From the NCBI RefSeq assembly GCF_003402235.1, contig NZ_QEWO01000003.1, positions 496,001-560,000 of the forward strand: a DNA stretch of 64,000 bases, in the 5' to 3' direction. This document shows positions 46,395-55,407 of the stretch, in pieces. This DNA comes from Parahaliea mediterranea. Lineage in GTDB: Bacteria > Pseudomonadota > Gammaproteobacteria > Pseudomonadales > Halieaceae. Both the position numbers and the translations under genes were made by a program. The notes under the pieces were generated by a model. That model made no database searches. It had not been told where the DNA came from and was given only the letters and a program-made list of their open reading frames with translations. Each line of letters opens with the position of its first letter. Position 1 is the stretch's first letter.

Positions 46395-47567
46395 CTAGGC
46401 AGGCGGCAGGTTCTGGCGCAGAAAACGCAGCATATTCTCGCCCATCACCTTGCGGATTTCCGCTTCGCTGAAGCCGGCGCGCAGCATTTCCTCGGTCAGC
46501 ACTGCCAGCTCGGCAGTGTCGAAGGCGGTGGTCACGCTGCCGTCAAAGTCGGAGCCCAGGGCAATGTGATCCACCCCCACCAAGTCGATGCCATAGCGCA
46601 TTGCCGCCACGATATTGCGCGGTGAAATGTCGCACATGGCCCCGTCCCAGTAGCCCACGCCGATAATGCCCCCGGCCGCGGCAATGCGCTGCATGAGCGC
46701 ATCGGAAATATTGCGCGGGCCGGGGCAGTGGCCGTGGAAGCCGGTGTGGCTCACCACCAACGGCGCCTGGGAGCGCGCCAGCACGTCCTCCACCACCTGC
46801 GGGGATGAGTGAGCCACGTCCACCATAATGCCCAGGCGTTGCATGGTGTCCACCGCCTGCACGCCGAAGGGGGTGAGGCCGGCGCCGCTCTGCCCGTGCA
46901 GGGAACCGCCCAGCTTGTTATCGAAAAAGTGCTGCAGGCCCATCATACGAAAGCCCGCATCGTACAGGCGCTGGATGTTGTCCAGTTCGCCATCTAAGGC
47001 ATGGGAGCCCTCGGTGCCAAGCAGCCCCCCCACCACCGGCTCGCCGCGCTGGCGGCGCTGCATCAGGCGTGCCAGGTCGGCGCGGTTCAAAACCAGCTGG
47101 AATGCCTCCGGCACGCGCTGCGCCAGCGCGTGCAGTTTCTGCCCCTGGAACAGGGCGCGCTCGGCCAAACTGCCCCAGGTGGCGGGTGGCCAGGCCTGCA
47201 CCAGGGCCAGGCGGGTGATGTTGTCGGCGGCGTCGGTGGCGTTTTCCTCGTAGTTTTGCCCGGCCGGCGACTTGGTGACAGAGGTGAACATCTGCAGGGC
47301 CACATTGCCCGCCTGAAGGCGCGGCACATCCACCTGGCCACGCTCGCTGTGCTCGGCCAGGTCGCGCTTCCACAGGGTGCTATCGGCGTGCCAGTCGCCA
47401 ATCACCAGGGTCTTGTGCAGGGCCCTGGCCTCGGCCGAGATGGCGTAGGGCTCATGATCCAGCACCACGTTCATCGAGCGCTCCAGATAGCCCGGCATCA
47501 GGGTGAAGAACAGCACGGCGCCCACCACCAGCACCGGCAGGCCAATTGTCAGCAGGGGTCGTTTCAC
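46395..47567 (-). CDS. M19 membrane dipeptidase (renal-dipeptidase-like)
   Basis: A 390-residue zinc dipeptidase. An N-terminal hydrophobic anchor or signal (residues 5-27) is followed by the M19 zinc motif GDWHADSTLW near residue 58, GTEGSHALDGELDN with the bridging Glu, VDVAHSSPQVVEDV and VVSHTGFHGHCPGPRN His ligands, and HIALGSDFDGSVTTAFD near the end. M19 enzymes cleave dipeptides, including D-amino-acid-containing ones. The start is a GTG after CAGGAGACCGAT. A TonB receptor gene ends 226 bp upstream on the same strand, with a gap that looks like a separate promoter. Confidence 0.92.
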   Translation of the reverse strand: MKRPLLTIGLPVLVVGAVLFFTLMPGYLERSMNVVLDHEPYAISAEARALHKTLVIGDWHADSTLWKRDLAEHSERGQVDVPRLQAGNVALQMFTSVTKSPAGQNYEENATDAADNITRLALVQAWPPATWGSLAERALFQGQKLHALAQRVPEAFQLVLNRADLARLMQRRQRGEPVVGGLLGTEGSHALDGELDNIQRLYDAGFRMMGLQHFFDNKLGGSLHGQSGAGLTPFGVQAVDTMQRLGIMVDVAHSSPQVVEDVLARSQAPLVVSHTGFHGHCPGPRNISDALMQRIAAAGGIIGVGYWDGAMCDISPRNIVAAMRYGIDLVGVDHIALGSDFDGSVTTAFDTAELAVLTEEMLRAGFSEAEIRKVMGENMLRFLRQNLPPA

Positions 47568-47793
47568 ATCGGTCTCCTGTCAGGGTGCTTCAGGGGCACA
47601 ACAGGCTCCATGCCAAGATCAAGTACCAACTGGCCCATTCCATGGCCTTCGTACGGCTTGTCCATGATAACCTTTCTCCGCCCCACCCGCGGTTTTGCAG
47701 TGTTATAGGGAGTTTTCGCCCTTCACGGCCCCCTCTGCCCTGGATGTGGCTCAACGACAAACAGTTTTGTGCCTGTTGACAGAAAAGGCCATA

Positions 47794-50046
47794 TCAGAAG
47801 CGATAACGGACCTGCACACCCACGGTCCGCGGTGGATCGATCAAACCGGAATAAGTGTTCACCCGTCCCGGCAGGTTACCGAGGGTCACATCATTGGACC
47901 AGCCCAGCGTCTGCTCATCGGTAATGTTCTTGGCCACAATGGCCAGTTCCCAGGTACCGTCGAAGGGCCCCACCCCGATGCGCAGGTTGGCCTTGGTATA
48001 GCTGTCCATGATGGTGATGGGGTCGATATCCTGCACCGTGGCAAATTCATCGGTATACATGACATCAAGATTGGTGCGCAACTCCAGGCTTTCGCCCAAC
48101 GGCAGGACATATTCCAGGCCCAGCGCCGCCGAGTAATCCGGCGCGAAGGGAAGCGGCTCCCCGGAGAGGTCGCGCACCGCACCCACACAGTCGTTGGTAT
48201 TGTTGGCATGCCACTGGGAACAGGCGCCGTTCTCGAAATCATCGTACTCCGCCTTCAGCCAGGACAGGCTGCCACTGAGCGTAAGGCCCTCGGCAACCCG
48301 CCAGCGGCCATCAACCTCGACGCCCTTGGTCACCGAACTGCCGGCGTTGGTCACAGTAAAGCCGACCACACCGTCAAAAGCGCTGGTTTGCAGGTCCTCG
48401 TACTTGCTATGGAAGGCAGCAATATTCAACTCGGCAGCGCCGTCGAGCAGTGTGGTCTTGGCGCCGATTTCCGCGGACTTCACGGTTTCCGGATCAAAGG
48501 CCAGTACCTCGTAGTGATCTTCGTTGGGGAGGAAGGCGCGGTTCAGGGCATCGTCAAAACCGCCTGACTTGAAACCTGTGGACAGGGTCAGATAGGCCAT
48601 GGCATCCATGGAAAAATCCCATTGGGCGTTAAAAGTCCAGGTGGATTTTTCATCTTGGCGCTTCATGCCACGGTCATCCCGCGGCCCGAGGACGGTTGAG
48701 GGAAGCGCGGTATCCGCCACCAGAGTTGAACCAAACTCCTTTTCGTCCTCGGTATAGCGCCCACCGAAAGTCAGCCTGAACACGTCGTTGACATTCCAGG
48801 TACCCTGGGCGAAGAAGGCGCGGGAATCCGTGTCCAGATCGTAACTTTTCCAGGTCTGCGTCAGGCCGTCCAGCGTGCTGTTGGGGAAAGGCCAGTCACC
48901 CTTGGTCAGGCGGTAGAAGTTGGACTTTTCAAAGTAGGCTCCGAGAATATAGTCGATGGTTTCGCCGCCGGGCGACACCAGCCGGAATTCCTGGGCGTAC
49001 TGTTCGTAGTCCTCGTCGATGTTGGCCCAGAAGTAGCGACCATCACCCACCGCGCTGGTTCCACCGGTTGCCATAAGGTCATCCCCGATCTCGGTTTCAT
49101 AATCACCGTAGGTGGTAATGGCGGTCAGGGTGCTGTCACCGAGGGCATAATCCAGCTTCAGCGTTGCGACGTTGGCGTCGGTGTTGTTGAAGTCGGGAGC
49201 TTCCGGTTGTGACCCGCTGGTTGGCTTTTCATCGCCGACCAGGTCGTGGAAGGCGGAGCCCTCACCGGCAAAGGCCACCACCTTCTGGCGACCGTCATCG
49301 TCGAATGTGCTGGTTTCGACCTTGAAGTTGATGTCCAGTTTGTCGGTGGGTTGCCAGGCCAGGCGTAACCGCGCGATCTGCTGCTCCCGCTCGCGCAAGT
49401 CTTCGCCGGTGAAGTAGTTCTCGAAAAAGCCGTCGAGCTTGCGTCCGCTCAAGGCCAGGCGGGCCTGGAGATTATCGGTCAGCGGGCCGGAGATCACACC
49501 GGTTACCTCGCGATCGCCATGTTCCGGGTCCCAGTAGCCCTCGATATAGCCTTCAAATTCATCAGTGGGCGCCGTGGTGCTGATGTTGACCGCGCCGGCA
49601 ATCGTGTTTTTGCCGAATAGAATACCCTGTGGCCCCTTGAGCACCTCTACCCGTGCAACGTCCAGAAAGGGCGCCCGGGAAAGCTGCCCCTTGCCGATAT
49701 ACAGATCATCCACATACATGCCAACCGACTTCTCAAAGCCGGCGTTCACCCCGGAGCCAATGCCTCGAATAAACAGGTTATTGTCAAACGGCGCTTCGCC
49801 AATACTGACATTGGGCATGGAAAACGACAGTTCCTGTACGTTCTGGATACCGGCATCGTTAATTTTCTCACCCGACATCGCGGCTACCGATATCGGCACA
49901 TCCTGCAGGCTTTCAACGCGTTTCTGTGCGGTAACCACCACTTCTTCCAGCATCAGTTGTGCAGATGCTGGCAGTGCGCTGCCGGCACCGATCAGCGACA
50001 GAGCCAGGGCAAGTGGGCGGAATTGCAGATATAACAGTCTGTTCAT
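47794..50046 (-). CDS. TonB-dependent receptor (CirA/FecA-like)
   Basis: A 750-residue outer-membrane transporter. A signal peptide (ending near ASAQ) is followed by LEEVVVTAQKRVESLQDVP, the usual mature start, a plug domain (QELSFSMPNVSIG, RGIGSGVNAGFEKSVGMYVDDLY, RVEVLKGPQGILFGKN) and a 22-strand barrel ending in Phe (VGVQVRYRF). The ATG at 50046 with AGAAGG upstream is preferred. It resembles the large IroE/sugar-or-aromatic-type receptors of marine gammaproteobacteria rather than siderophore receptors, but the ligand is unknown. It precedes the M19 dipeptidase gene. Confidence 0.92.
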   Translation of the reverse strand: MNRLLYLQFRPLALALSLIGAGSALPASAQLMLEEVVVTAQKRVESLQDVPISVAAMSGEKINDAGIQNVQELSFSMPNVSIGEAPFDNNLFIRGIGSGVNAGFEKSVGMYVDDLYIGKGQLSRAPFLDVARVEVLKGPQGILFGKNTIAGAVNISTTAPTDEFEGYIEGYWDPEHGDREVTGVISGPLTDNLQARLALSGRKLDGFFENYFTGEDLREREQQIARLRLAWQPTDKLDINFKVETSTFDDDGRQKVVAFAGEGSAFHDLVGDEKPTSGSQPEAPDFNNTDANVATLKLDYALGDSTLTAITTYGDYETEIGDDLMATGGTSAVGDGRYFWANIDEDYEQYAQEFRLVSPGGETIDYILGAYFEKSNFYRLTKGDWPFPNSTLDGLTQTWKSYDLDTDSRAFFAQGTWNVNDVFRLTFGGRYTEDEKEFGSTLVADTALPSTVLGPRDDRGMKRQDEKSTWTFNAQWDFSMDAMAYLTLSTGFKSGGFDDALNRAFLPNEDHYEVLAFDPETVKSAEIGAKTTLLDGAAELNIAAFHSKYEDLQTSAFDGVVGFTVTNAGSSVTKGVEVDGRWRVAEGLTLSGSLSWLKAEYDDFENGACSQWHANNTNDCVGAVRDLSGEPLPFAPDYSAALGLEYVLPLGESLELRTNLDVMYTDEFATVQDIDPITIMDSYTKANLRIGVGPFDGTWELAIVAKNITDEQTLGWSNDVTLGNLPGRVNTYSGLIDPPRTVGVQVRYRF

Positions 50047-50491
50047 AATGGCGTACCTTCTCTGGTTATTGTTTAAGGAAACGCTGCCAAAGGCCTTGCA
50101 TCCAGCCGGGCCGAAAACTGGCCGCATCGGCGGCCGGCAACACAGCCGCCGTAGAGAGGCCTGCATAGTCAATTAACGTACTTGTGGAAGTTCATCGCCT
50201 ATATCCCCACATTTATTAGCAAACTTAGGTGTAGAGAAGGTGATCCCAACAAGCAGGCTATAGCCGCACTGAAATAAAATTCATGTTTCCAAGGCCCTCC
50301 CTGCCCCGTGCCGACATGGTGGTTCTGCCCTGAAGGCAAGGAAGGCGGGGCAGAGCAGCGTGCACCGGGTGGCCGGGTAATACCACGTCAGAACCGACCT
50401 CCTACAACCCACACTGAATGCAGGCTGGCTGGGCAAGCCGCGCAAACAGTGCCATCATCGGGGCACACGGCGGCGCAAAGCGAGGTAGCCC
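50047..50491. other. Gap between TonB receptor and cysteine synthase
   Basis: This 445-bp divergent gap has no credible gene. The receptor side (50040-50290) is AT-richer (for example around 50200-50240) and should hold its promoter. Toward the synthase, an imperfect inverted repeat (CTGCCCCG near 50309 with CGGGGCAG near 50350) could form a hairpin. No Fur-like site was found. Confidence 0.5.
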
Positions 50492-51541
50492 ATGACGAAC
50501 CGGACCGGCATTACCGACCTCATTGGCAACACGCCCCTGCTGTACCTGCGGGAGGCCTCGGAACTCACTGGCTGCCAGATTTACGGCAAGGCCGAGTTCA
50601 TGAACCCCGGCGGCTCGGTGAAGGACCGTACCGCCCTTGGCATCATCCGCGCGGCCGAGGCCTCCGGCGAATTGCGCCCGGGCGGGGTGATTGTGGAAGG
50701 CACCGCCGGCAATACCGGCATTGGCCTCACCCTGGTGGCCAACGCCCTGGGGTACCAGTCTGTCATCGTCATGCCACAGACCGCGAGCCTTGAGAAAATC
50801 AGCCAGTTGGAAATGCTGGGGGCAGACCTGATTCTGGTGCCCAACGCGCCCTACAGCAGCAGCCAGCACTACATCCACACCGCCCGCCAGGTGGCCCAGG
50901 GGCGCGCCCACTCCGAGCCCAACGGCGCCACCTGGGCGCAGCAGTTCGACAACCCCGCCAACCGGCGCATACACCGGGACACCACCGGCCAGGAGATCTG
51001 GCAGCAGACCAGCGGCAATATCGACGGCTTTATTTGCGCGGTGGGCACCGGCGGCACCCTGGCCGGGGTGGCCGATGCCCTGCGGGCGCACAAGCCGGCG
51101 GTGAAAATCGGCCTGGCGGATCCGGCCGGCTCGGCCCTGTACAGCCATTTCAATGCCCCCCCGCAGGCCGGCCAAGGGCAGTCAGCGACGGCGCAGTCAG
51201 AGCCAGGGCCGTCAACAACAGCGCAGTCCATCGCCGAGGGCATTGGCGTGTCCTTTGTGCCGGGCAACCTGGACGGGCTTAGCGTGGACTTCAGCTGCCA
51301 GATCGACGACGACACCGCCCTGCCCTTCGCCTTCAACCTGCTCAAGCACGAGGGCATTTCCGTGGGCGGCTCATCCGGCGTCAACATTGCCGGCGCCGTG
51401 GCCATGGCGCGGGAACTGGGCCCCGGCCACACCATTGTCACCGTGCTCTGCGACGCCGGCAGCCGCTACCACAGCAAGCTGTTCAACCCGGAATTTCTGA
51501 TGCGCCACAAACTGCCCTTCCCGGCCTGGATGGCCAGTTAA
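50492..51541 (+). CDS. Cysteine synthase A-type PLP enzyme
   Basis: A 349-residue O-acetylserine sulfhydrylase of the fold-type II PLP family. The Schiff-base Lys is K44 in NPGGSVKDRT, the substrate loop is EGTAGNTGIGL near residues 69-79, the PLP phosphate loop is GTGGTLAGVADAL near residue 185, and GGSSGVNIAGA is near 290. It makes cysteine from O-acetylserine and sulfide. Compared with common CysK there is a 24-residue Gln/Ser/Thr-rich insertion (residues about 222-246) in the loop before the C-terminal helix, encoded by a locally repetitive stretch containing GCGCAGTC twice. The start is ATG 13 codons after an AGCGAGG. Confidence 0.9.
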   Translation: MTNRTGITDLIGNTPLLYLREASELTGCQIYGKAEFMNPGGSVKDRTALGIIRAAEASGELRPGGVIVEGTAGNTGIGLTLVANALGYQSVIVMPQTASLEKISQLEMLGADLILVPNAPYSSSQHYIHTARQVAQGRAHSEPNGATWAQQFDNPANRRIHRDTTGQEIWQQTSGNIDGFICAVGTGGTLAGVADALRAHKPAVKIGLADPAGSALYSHFNAPPQAGQGQSATAQSEPGPSTTAQSIAEGIGVSFVPGNLDGLSVDFSCQIDDDTALPFAFNLLKHEGISVGGSSGVNIAGAVAMARELGPGHTIVTVLCDAGSRYHSKLFNPEFLMRHKLPFPAWMAS

Positions 51542-51628
51542 GCAACCGGCCAAAGCGCCAGCAGGCACCCGCGCGGTGAACAGCCGGCGGTTTCACTTGT
51601 CCTAACCTGCAGGAGCCACCACAACCGA

Positions 51629-52495
51629 ATGATCATGCTTCGCTTACGCCTGTCTATACCCCTGCCTTTACGCCTGCTGGCCCTGCTGGCGGGCTGCGCC
51701 GCGCAGGCGCAGGCCGCCGAGTTGAGTGCGCGCGACGAGAAGGCCCTGGCCGCCCTGGGCGGCTATTACCAGGGCGCCTTCGACACCGCCCTCAGCCCCA
51801 GCCCGCTGGACGACCTGAACATCAACCCCTGCCGTGACTGCGACACCCACGGCGACCCCCTCAAGGACATCTACCTGCGGGTGGCCACGGTGGATCACAC
51901 CCTGCAACTCACCTTCCACCGCAGCCCGGGCGCCCCGGCCTTCGACCTGCTGGGCAAGTACTGCCGCAGCAGCGTGGGCGAGCTGAAGGCGCTGCAAACC
52001 GACGACGGCAAGGGCAAGGACAGCGGCGACGACTACCGGGTGACCACCGCCACCTTCGCCTTTGATCCCGGCCGCTGCCCGCGCAACATTGCCGAGAACA
52101 AGGCCCCCGAGCTGACCCTGTCGCTGCTGGAAAACCGCAGCCAGGGCATGCACTTCGCCCGGGTGGAGATCGACAAGGACCTGCGCCGCGTCACCACCCT
52201 CACCGCCGAGAACCGCGATGGCGAGCGGGTGGCGGTCAAGTCCAACCCCGCCGACTACGGCAAGGACCGCCGGGCCACCCGTTCCTACCTGTACGAGGAC
52301 GAAATGGGCGAGGGCAGCTATATCCGCAACAACACCACCGAAACCCGCACCTTTGCCATTCCCGTGGCGTTGAACGGCTACGTGGGCGCCAACCTCACCT
52401 GGTGGCCGCATAAAATACTGGACGTGGAAGCCGACACCGAAGAAGTACTGACCCGCCACACCGGCGTTTTCCTGCCGGTTGAGGCCAGGCAATAA
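51629..52495 (+). CDS. Predicted lipoprotein of unknown function
   Basis: A 288-residue secreted protein. LALLAGCAAQ gives a lipobox with Cys23. After it, an Ala/Lys/Glu-rich helix is followed by a compact region with two Cys pairs (NPCRDCDTHG and GKYCRSS; later GRCPRN), suggesting disulfides. The C-terminal half is beta-rich (KILDVEADTEEVLTRHT). No family is recognised. A Shine-Dalgarno CAGGAG precedes the ATG pair at 51629/51635. It sits 87 bp after cysteine synthase and 82 bp before the sigma factor gene, so it could belong to either unit. Confidence 0.7.
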   Translation: MIMLRLRLSIPLPLRLLALLAGCAAQAQAAELSARDEKALAALGGYYQGAFDTALSPSPLDDLNINPCRDCDTHGDPLKDIYLRVATVDHTLQLTFHRSPGAPAFDLLGKYCRSSVGELKALQTDDGKGKDSGDDYRVTTATFAFDPGRCPRNIAENKAPELTLSLLENRSQGMHFARVEIDKDLRRVTTLTAENRDGERVAVKSNPADYGKDRRATRSYLYEDEMGEGSYIRNNTTETRTFAIPVALNGYVGANLTWWPHKILDVEADTEEVLTRHTGVFLPVEARQ

Positions 52496-52577
52496 GCCGC
52501 CGGGTAAAAAATCAGGGGGCCGGGCCAAGGAAATGGCCCAGCGCGCCGTCTAAGTCCCAAACAGCCACAGGCCGGCC

Positions 52578-53123
52578 ATGAACAGCGACCTTCAGGACAG
52601 GATCAGGCGCGCCCAGCGCGGCGACCGGGACGCCTTTGCGCGCCTGGTGGAGGATCACTACGCCCTGATGTTCCGCTTTGCCCTGAAATACAGTGGCCAG
52701 CGCGCCGACGCCGAGGACATCACCCAGCAGGCCTGCATCAAACTGGCCCGCGCCCTTGGGCAGTTCCGCTTTCAGGCCGCCTTCACCACCTGGCTGTATC
52801 GACTGGTGGTGAACTGCGCCCTGGACTGGCAGCGCGCCCGCCAATCGGGCGCGGGTGCGGGCGAGCGGGGGCACGCAGACGCCGCCACCGACATCCTCAC
52901 CGAAGGCGGCCCCGACAGCGCCCTCTACCTGCGCCAGGTGCTGGGCCAGGTGCAGGCCATGGGCGAGGGCTACTACGAGGCCCTGGTACTGGTGCTGGGC
53001 GAGGGCTTCAGCCACGCCGAGGCCGCGGCGGTGCTGGAGGTGAAGGAGTCCACCGTGTCCTGGCGCCTGCATGAAATCCGCAAACGGCTGCAGCCGGAAC
53101 AGCAGCCGGGAGTTGAGGTATGA
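52578..53123 (+). CDS. ECF-type RNA polymerase sigma factor
   Basis: A 181-residue sigma-70 family factor with region 2 at residues 14-84 (FARLVEDHYALMFRFALKYS, DAEDITQQACIKLARAL, FTTWLYRLVVNCALDWQRARQ) and region 4 at about 128-175 (LGEGFSHAEAAAVLEVKESTVSWRLHEIRKRLQ, the HTH). Between them an Ala/Gly-rich linker replaces region 3. It directs RNA polymerase to promoters of a stress or envelope regulon. The stop overlaps the start of the next gene (ATGA), so the VWA membrane protein is co-translated and is the natural partner regulator. Confidence 0.92.
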   Translation: MNSDLQDRIRRAQRGDRDAFARLVEDHYALMFRFALKYSGQRADAEDITQQACIKLARALGQFRFQAAFTTWLYRLVVNCALDWQRARQSGAGAGERGHADAATDILTEGGPDSALYLRQVLGQVQAMGEGYYEALVLVLGEGFSHAEAAAVLEVKESTVSWRLHEIRKRLQPEQQPGVEV

Positions 53124-55297
53124 ACGACGACGAACTCAGGCAGCATTTTGTCGACTGCGACGCCCCCCCCGAGCCCCGCGCGCAGCAGCAGGCCGTGGCC
53201 GCCGCCGTGGCCGCCGCCCTGGCCGCCTTTGACGAGGTGCAGGCCGATCAAAAAACCACCGCCGGCGCCCAAGGAAGCACCGCCGACGAGCGTCTTACTC
53301 CCGAACCACCACCCCACGGGAGCAAGATCATGTCACTGTTTAGCGCGCAAAGCTCATCGCAATCAGCTGGGCCTTCATCTGAGTCCTCATCTGGGCATTC
53401 ATCAAAGCCATCATCAAAAACCGCGTCCGCACCGTCACCGGCAAAACGCTGGGTGTACAGCGGCCTGGCCAGTGCCGCCATGCTGGTGCTGGCGGTATTC
53501 ATCACCACCCAGGTACCCTGGCAGGGCGGCATGGGGCCTCTACCCTCCCCCGCCGAGGAAGCAACCGGGAAAGCAACAGGAAAAGCAGCGCACAACACCG
53601 CCACGCTGGACGACCACGCCGCCGGGCAACCGGCACTGGAAGAAGTAGCCTCGGCCGAATCGTCCCGGCCATTTTTGCGCCGCGCCCCGGCCACCGATGC
53701 CGCCGGCGAGGCCCAGATCAGCGGGATGATCGCCGAAAACGAGGCCCCCCGCCCGGCAGCCAAACGCCTGGCGGCCCAGGCCCAGTCCGGCAATATCGAG
53801 CAGCGGCGCGCCGCGCCGGCCATGGCCGCCGCCGCGGCGCCCATTGAAGGCATTGTGCCCCCCGGCTACCAGGACAACGGCCGCGACCGCTTCAGCCCCG
53901 CACAGGCCAACCCCGTCAAGCGGGTGAGCGAAGCGCCGGTGTCCACCTTCTCCATTGATGTGGATACCGCCGCGTACAGCTTTGTTCGGCGCATGCTGAA
54001 CCAGGGCGTGCTGCCACAGAAGGACGCCGTGCGGGTGGAGGAGCTGATCAACTACTTCCCCTACGACTACCCGCAGCCCGAGGGCCGCAGCGCGCCCTTT
54101 GGCACCACCGTGTCGGTGCTGGACGCCCCCTGGAAGCAGGGCAACAAGCTGGTGCACATCGGCATCCAGGGCTATGCGCTGCAGGGCGCGCAGCCGCGCT
54201 CCAACCTGGTCTTTCTGCTGGATGTGTCCGGCTCCATGAACAGCCCCGACAAGCTGCCGCTGGTGAAGCAGTCCATGGCCCTGCTGCTGTCGCGGCTGCA
54301 GAGCGAGGACACGGTGTCCATCGTGGTGTATGCCGGCGCTGCCGGCACCGTGCTGGAGCCCACGCCGGTAAAGGACAAGCAGACCATTCTCAACGCCCTG
54401 AACCGCCTGCAGGCCGGCGGCTCCACCGCCGGAGCCGAGGGCATCCAGCTTGCCTACCAGCTGGCGGAATCACAGTTTATCGAAGGCGGAGTGAACCGCA
54501 TCGTGCTGGCCACCGACGGCGACTTCAACGTGGGCCTGCAGAGCCCCGAGGCACTCAAGGGCTTTGTGGAGCGCAAGCGCGAGAGCGGTGTATACCTGTC
54601 GGTGCTGGGCTTTGGCCAGGGCAACTACCACGATGCCCTGATGCAGGAGCTGGCCCAGAACGGCAACGGCGTGGCGGCCTACATCGACACCCTGGGCGAG
54701 GCGCAGAAGGTGCTGGTGCACGAGGCCACCTCCACCCTCTTTCCCATTGCCAGCGATGTAAAAATCCAGGTGGAATTCAACCCGGACACCGTCAGCGAAT
54801 ACCGCCTGATCGGCTATGAAACCCGCCAGCTGGCGGAGGAAGACTTCAACAACGACGCGGTGGACGCCGGCGACATTGGCGCCGGCCACAGCGTGACCGC
54901 CATCTACGAGATCACCCCGGCGGGCAGCGACAGCGGGGTTTTTGAACCCTCACGCTATGGCGACCGGGCGCTGGCGCCGGCCAGCGCCAGCACGGCTGGC
55001 GAGTACGGCTTCCTGAAGCTGCGCTACAAGCTGCCCGGAGAACAGCGCTCGCAGCTGATCAGCCAGGCGATTGCCGTGAATGCCCCGCCCGCCGATGCCA
55101 CGCAGTTGCAGGAGGCCCGCTTTGCCACCGCAGTGGCTGGCTTCGGCGAGCTGCTGCGCGGCGGCAAGTACACCGGCAGCTGGCACTACGCGGATGCGCT
55201 GGCGCTGGCCCAGGCCAATCGCGGCGACGACCCCTACGGCTACCGGGCGGAGCTGGTGCAGCTGATCCGCAAGGCGGAAGTGGCCCAGGCGATGTAA
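53120..55297 (+). CDS. VWA-domain membrane protein, sigma-factor partner (YfbK-like)
   Basis: A 725-residue protein. The first 110 residues are cytoplasmic, Ala-rich and then very Ser-rich, and may bind the sigma factor. One TM helix is at about 112-130 (VYSGLASAAMLVLAVFITTQ). A periplasmic spacer leads to a VWF-N-like segment (FSIDVDTAAYSFVRRMLNQG) and the VWA domain (about 358-535) with the MIDAS start LDVSGSMNSPDK. A C-terminal DUF3520-like domain (ISQAIAVNAPP) follows. No zinc anti-sigma motif (HxxxCxxC) is present. Its start overlaps the sigma gene by 4 nt. Anti-sigma function is inferred from coupling and topology, not from a known domain. The stop lies in a 10-bp tandem repeat. Confidence 0.85.
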   Translation: MNDDELRQHFVDCDAPPEPRAQQQAVAAAVAAALAAFDEVQADQKTTAGAQGSTADERLTPEPPPHGSKIMSLFSAQSSSQSAGPSSESSSGHSSKPSSKTASAPSPAKRWVYSGLASAAMLVLAVFITTQVPWQGGMGPLPSPAEEATGKATGKAAHNTATLDDHAAGQPALEEVASAESSRPFLRRAPATDAAGEAQISGMIAENEAPRPAAKRLAAQAQSGNIEQRRAAPAMAAAAAPIEGIVPPGYQDNGRDRFSPAQANPVKRVSEAPVSTFSIDVDTAAYSFVRRMLNQGVLPQKDAVRVEELINYFPYDYPQPEGRSAPFGTTVSVLDAPWKQGNKLVHIGIQGYALQGAQPRSNLVFLLDVSGSMNSPDKLPLVKQSMALLLSRLQSEDTVSIVVYAGAAGTVLEPTPVKDKQTILNALNRLQAGGSTAGAEGIQLAYQLAESQFIEGGVNRIVLATDGDFNVGLQSPEALKGFVERKRESGVYLSVLGFGQGNYHDALMQELAQNGNGVAAYIDTLGEAQKVLVHEATSTLFPIASDVKIQVEFNPDTVSEYRLIGYETRQLAEEDFNNDAVDAGDIGAGHSVTAIYEITPAGSDSGVFEPSRYGDRALAPASASTAGEYGFLKLRYKLPGEQRSQLISQAIAVNAPPADATQLQEARFATAVAGFGELLRGGKYTGSWHYADALALAQANRGDDPYGYRAELVQLIRKAEVAQAM

Positions 55298-55357
55298 GAC
55301 GGTGTAACGCGATGTAAGGCGGTGTAAGGCGGTGTAAGGGGATAGGGGATAGGGGAT
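55290..55357 (+). repeat. 10-bp tandem repeat across the VWA gene stop codon
   Basis: Five 10-bp units of the type CGATGTAAGA/CGGTGTAACG/CGATGTAAGG/CGGTGTAAGG run over the TAA at 55295. They are followed by GATAGGG twice and GATG. TAA recurs every 10 bp, so it occurs in all three frames (55295, 55305, 55315 and so on). The array grades into a 7-bp repeat up to about 55357. Confidence 0.85.
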
Positions 55358-55407
55358 GCAAGGCGATCACCCAACGCCCGCGATAAACACCGGGGCGGCC
55401 GCCGCGC

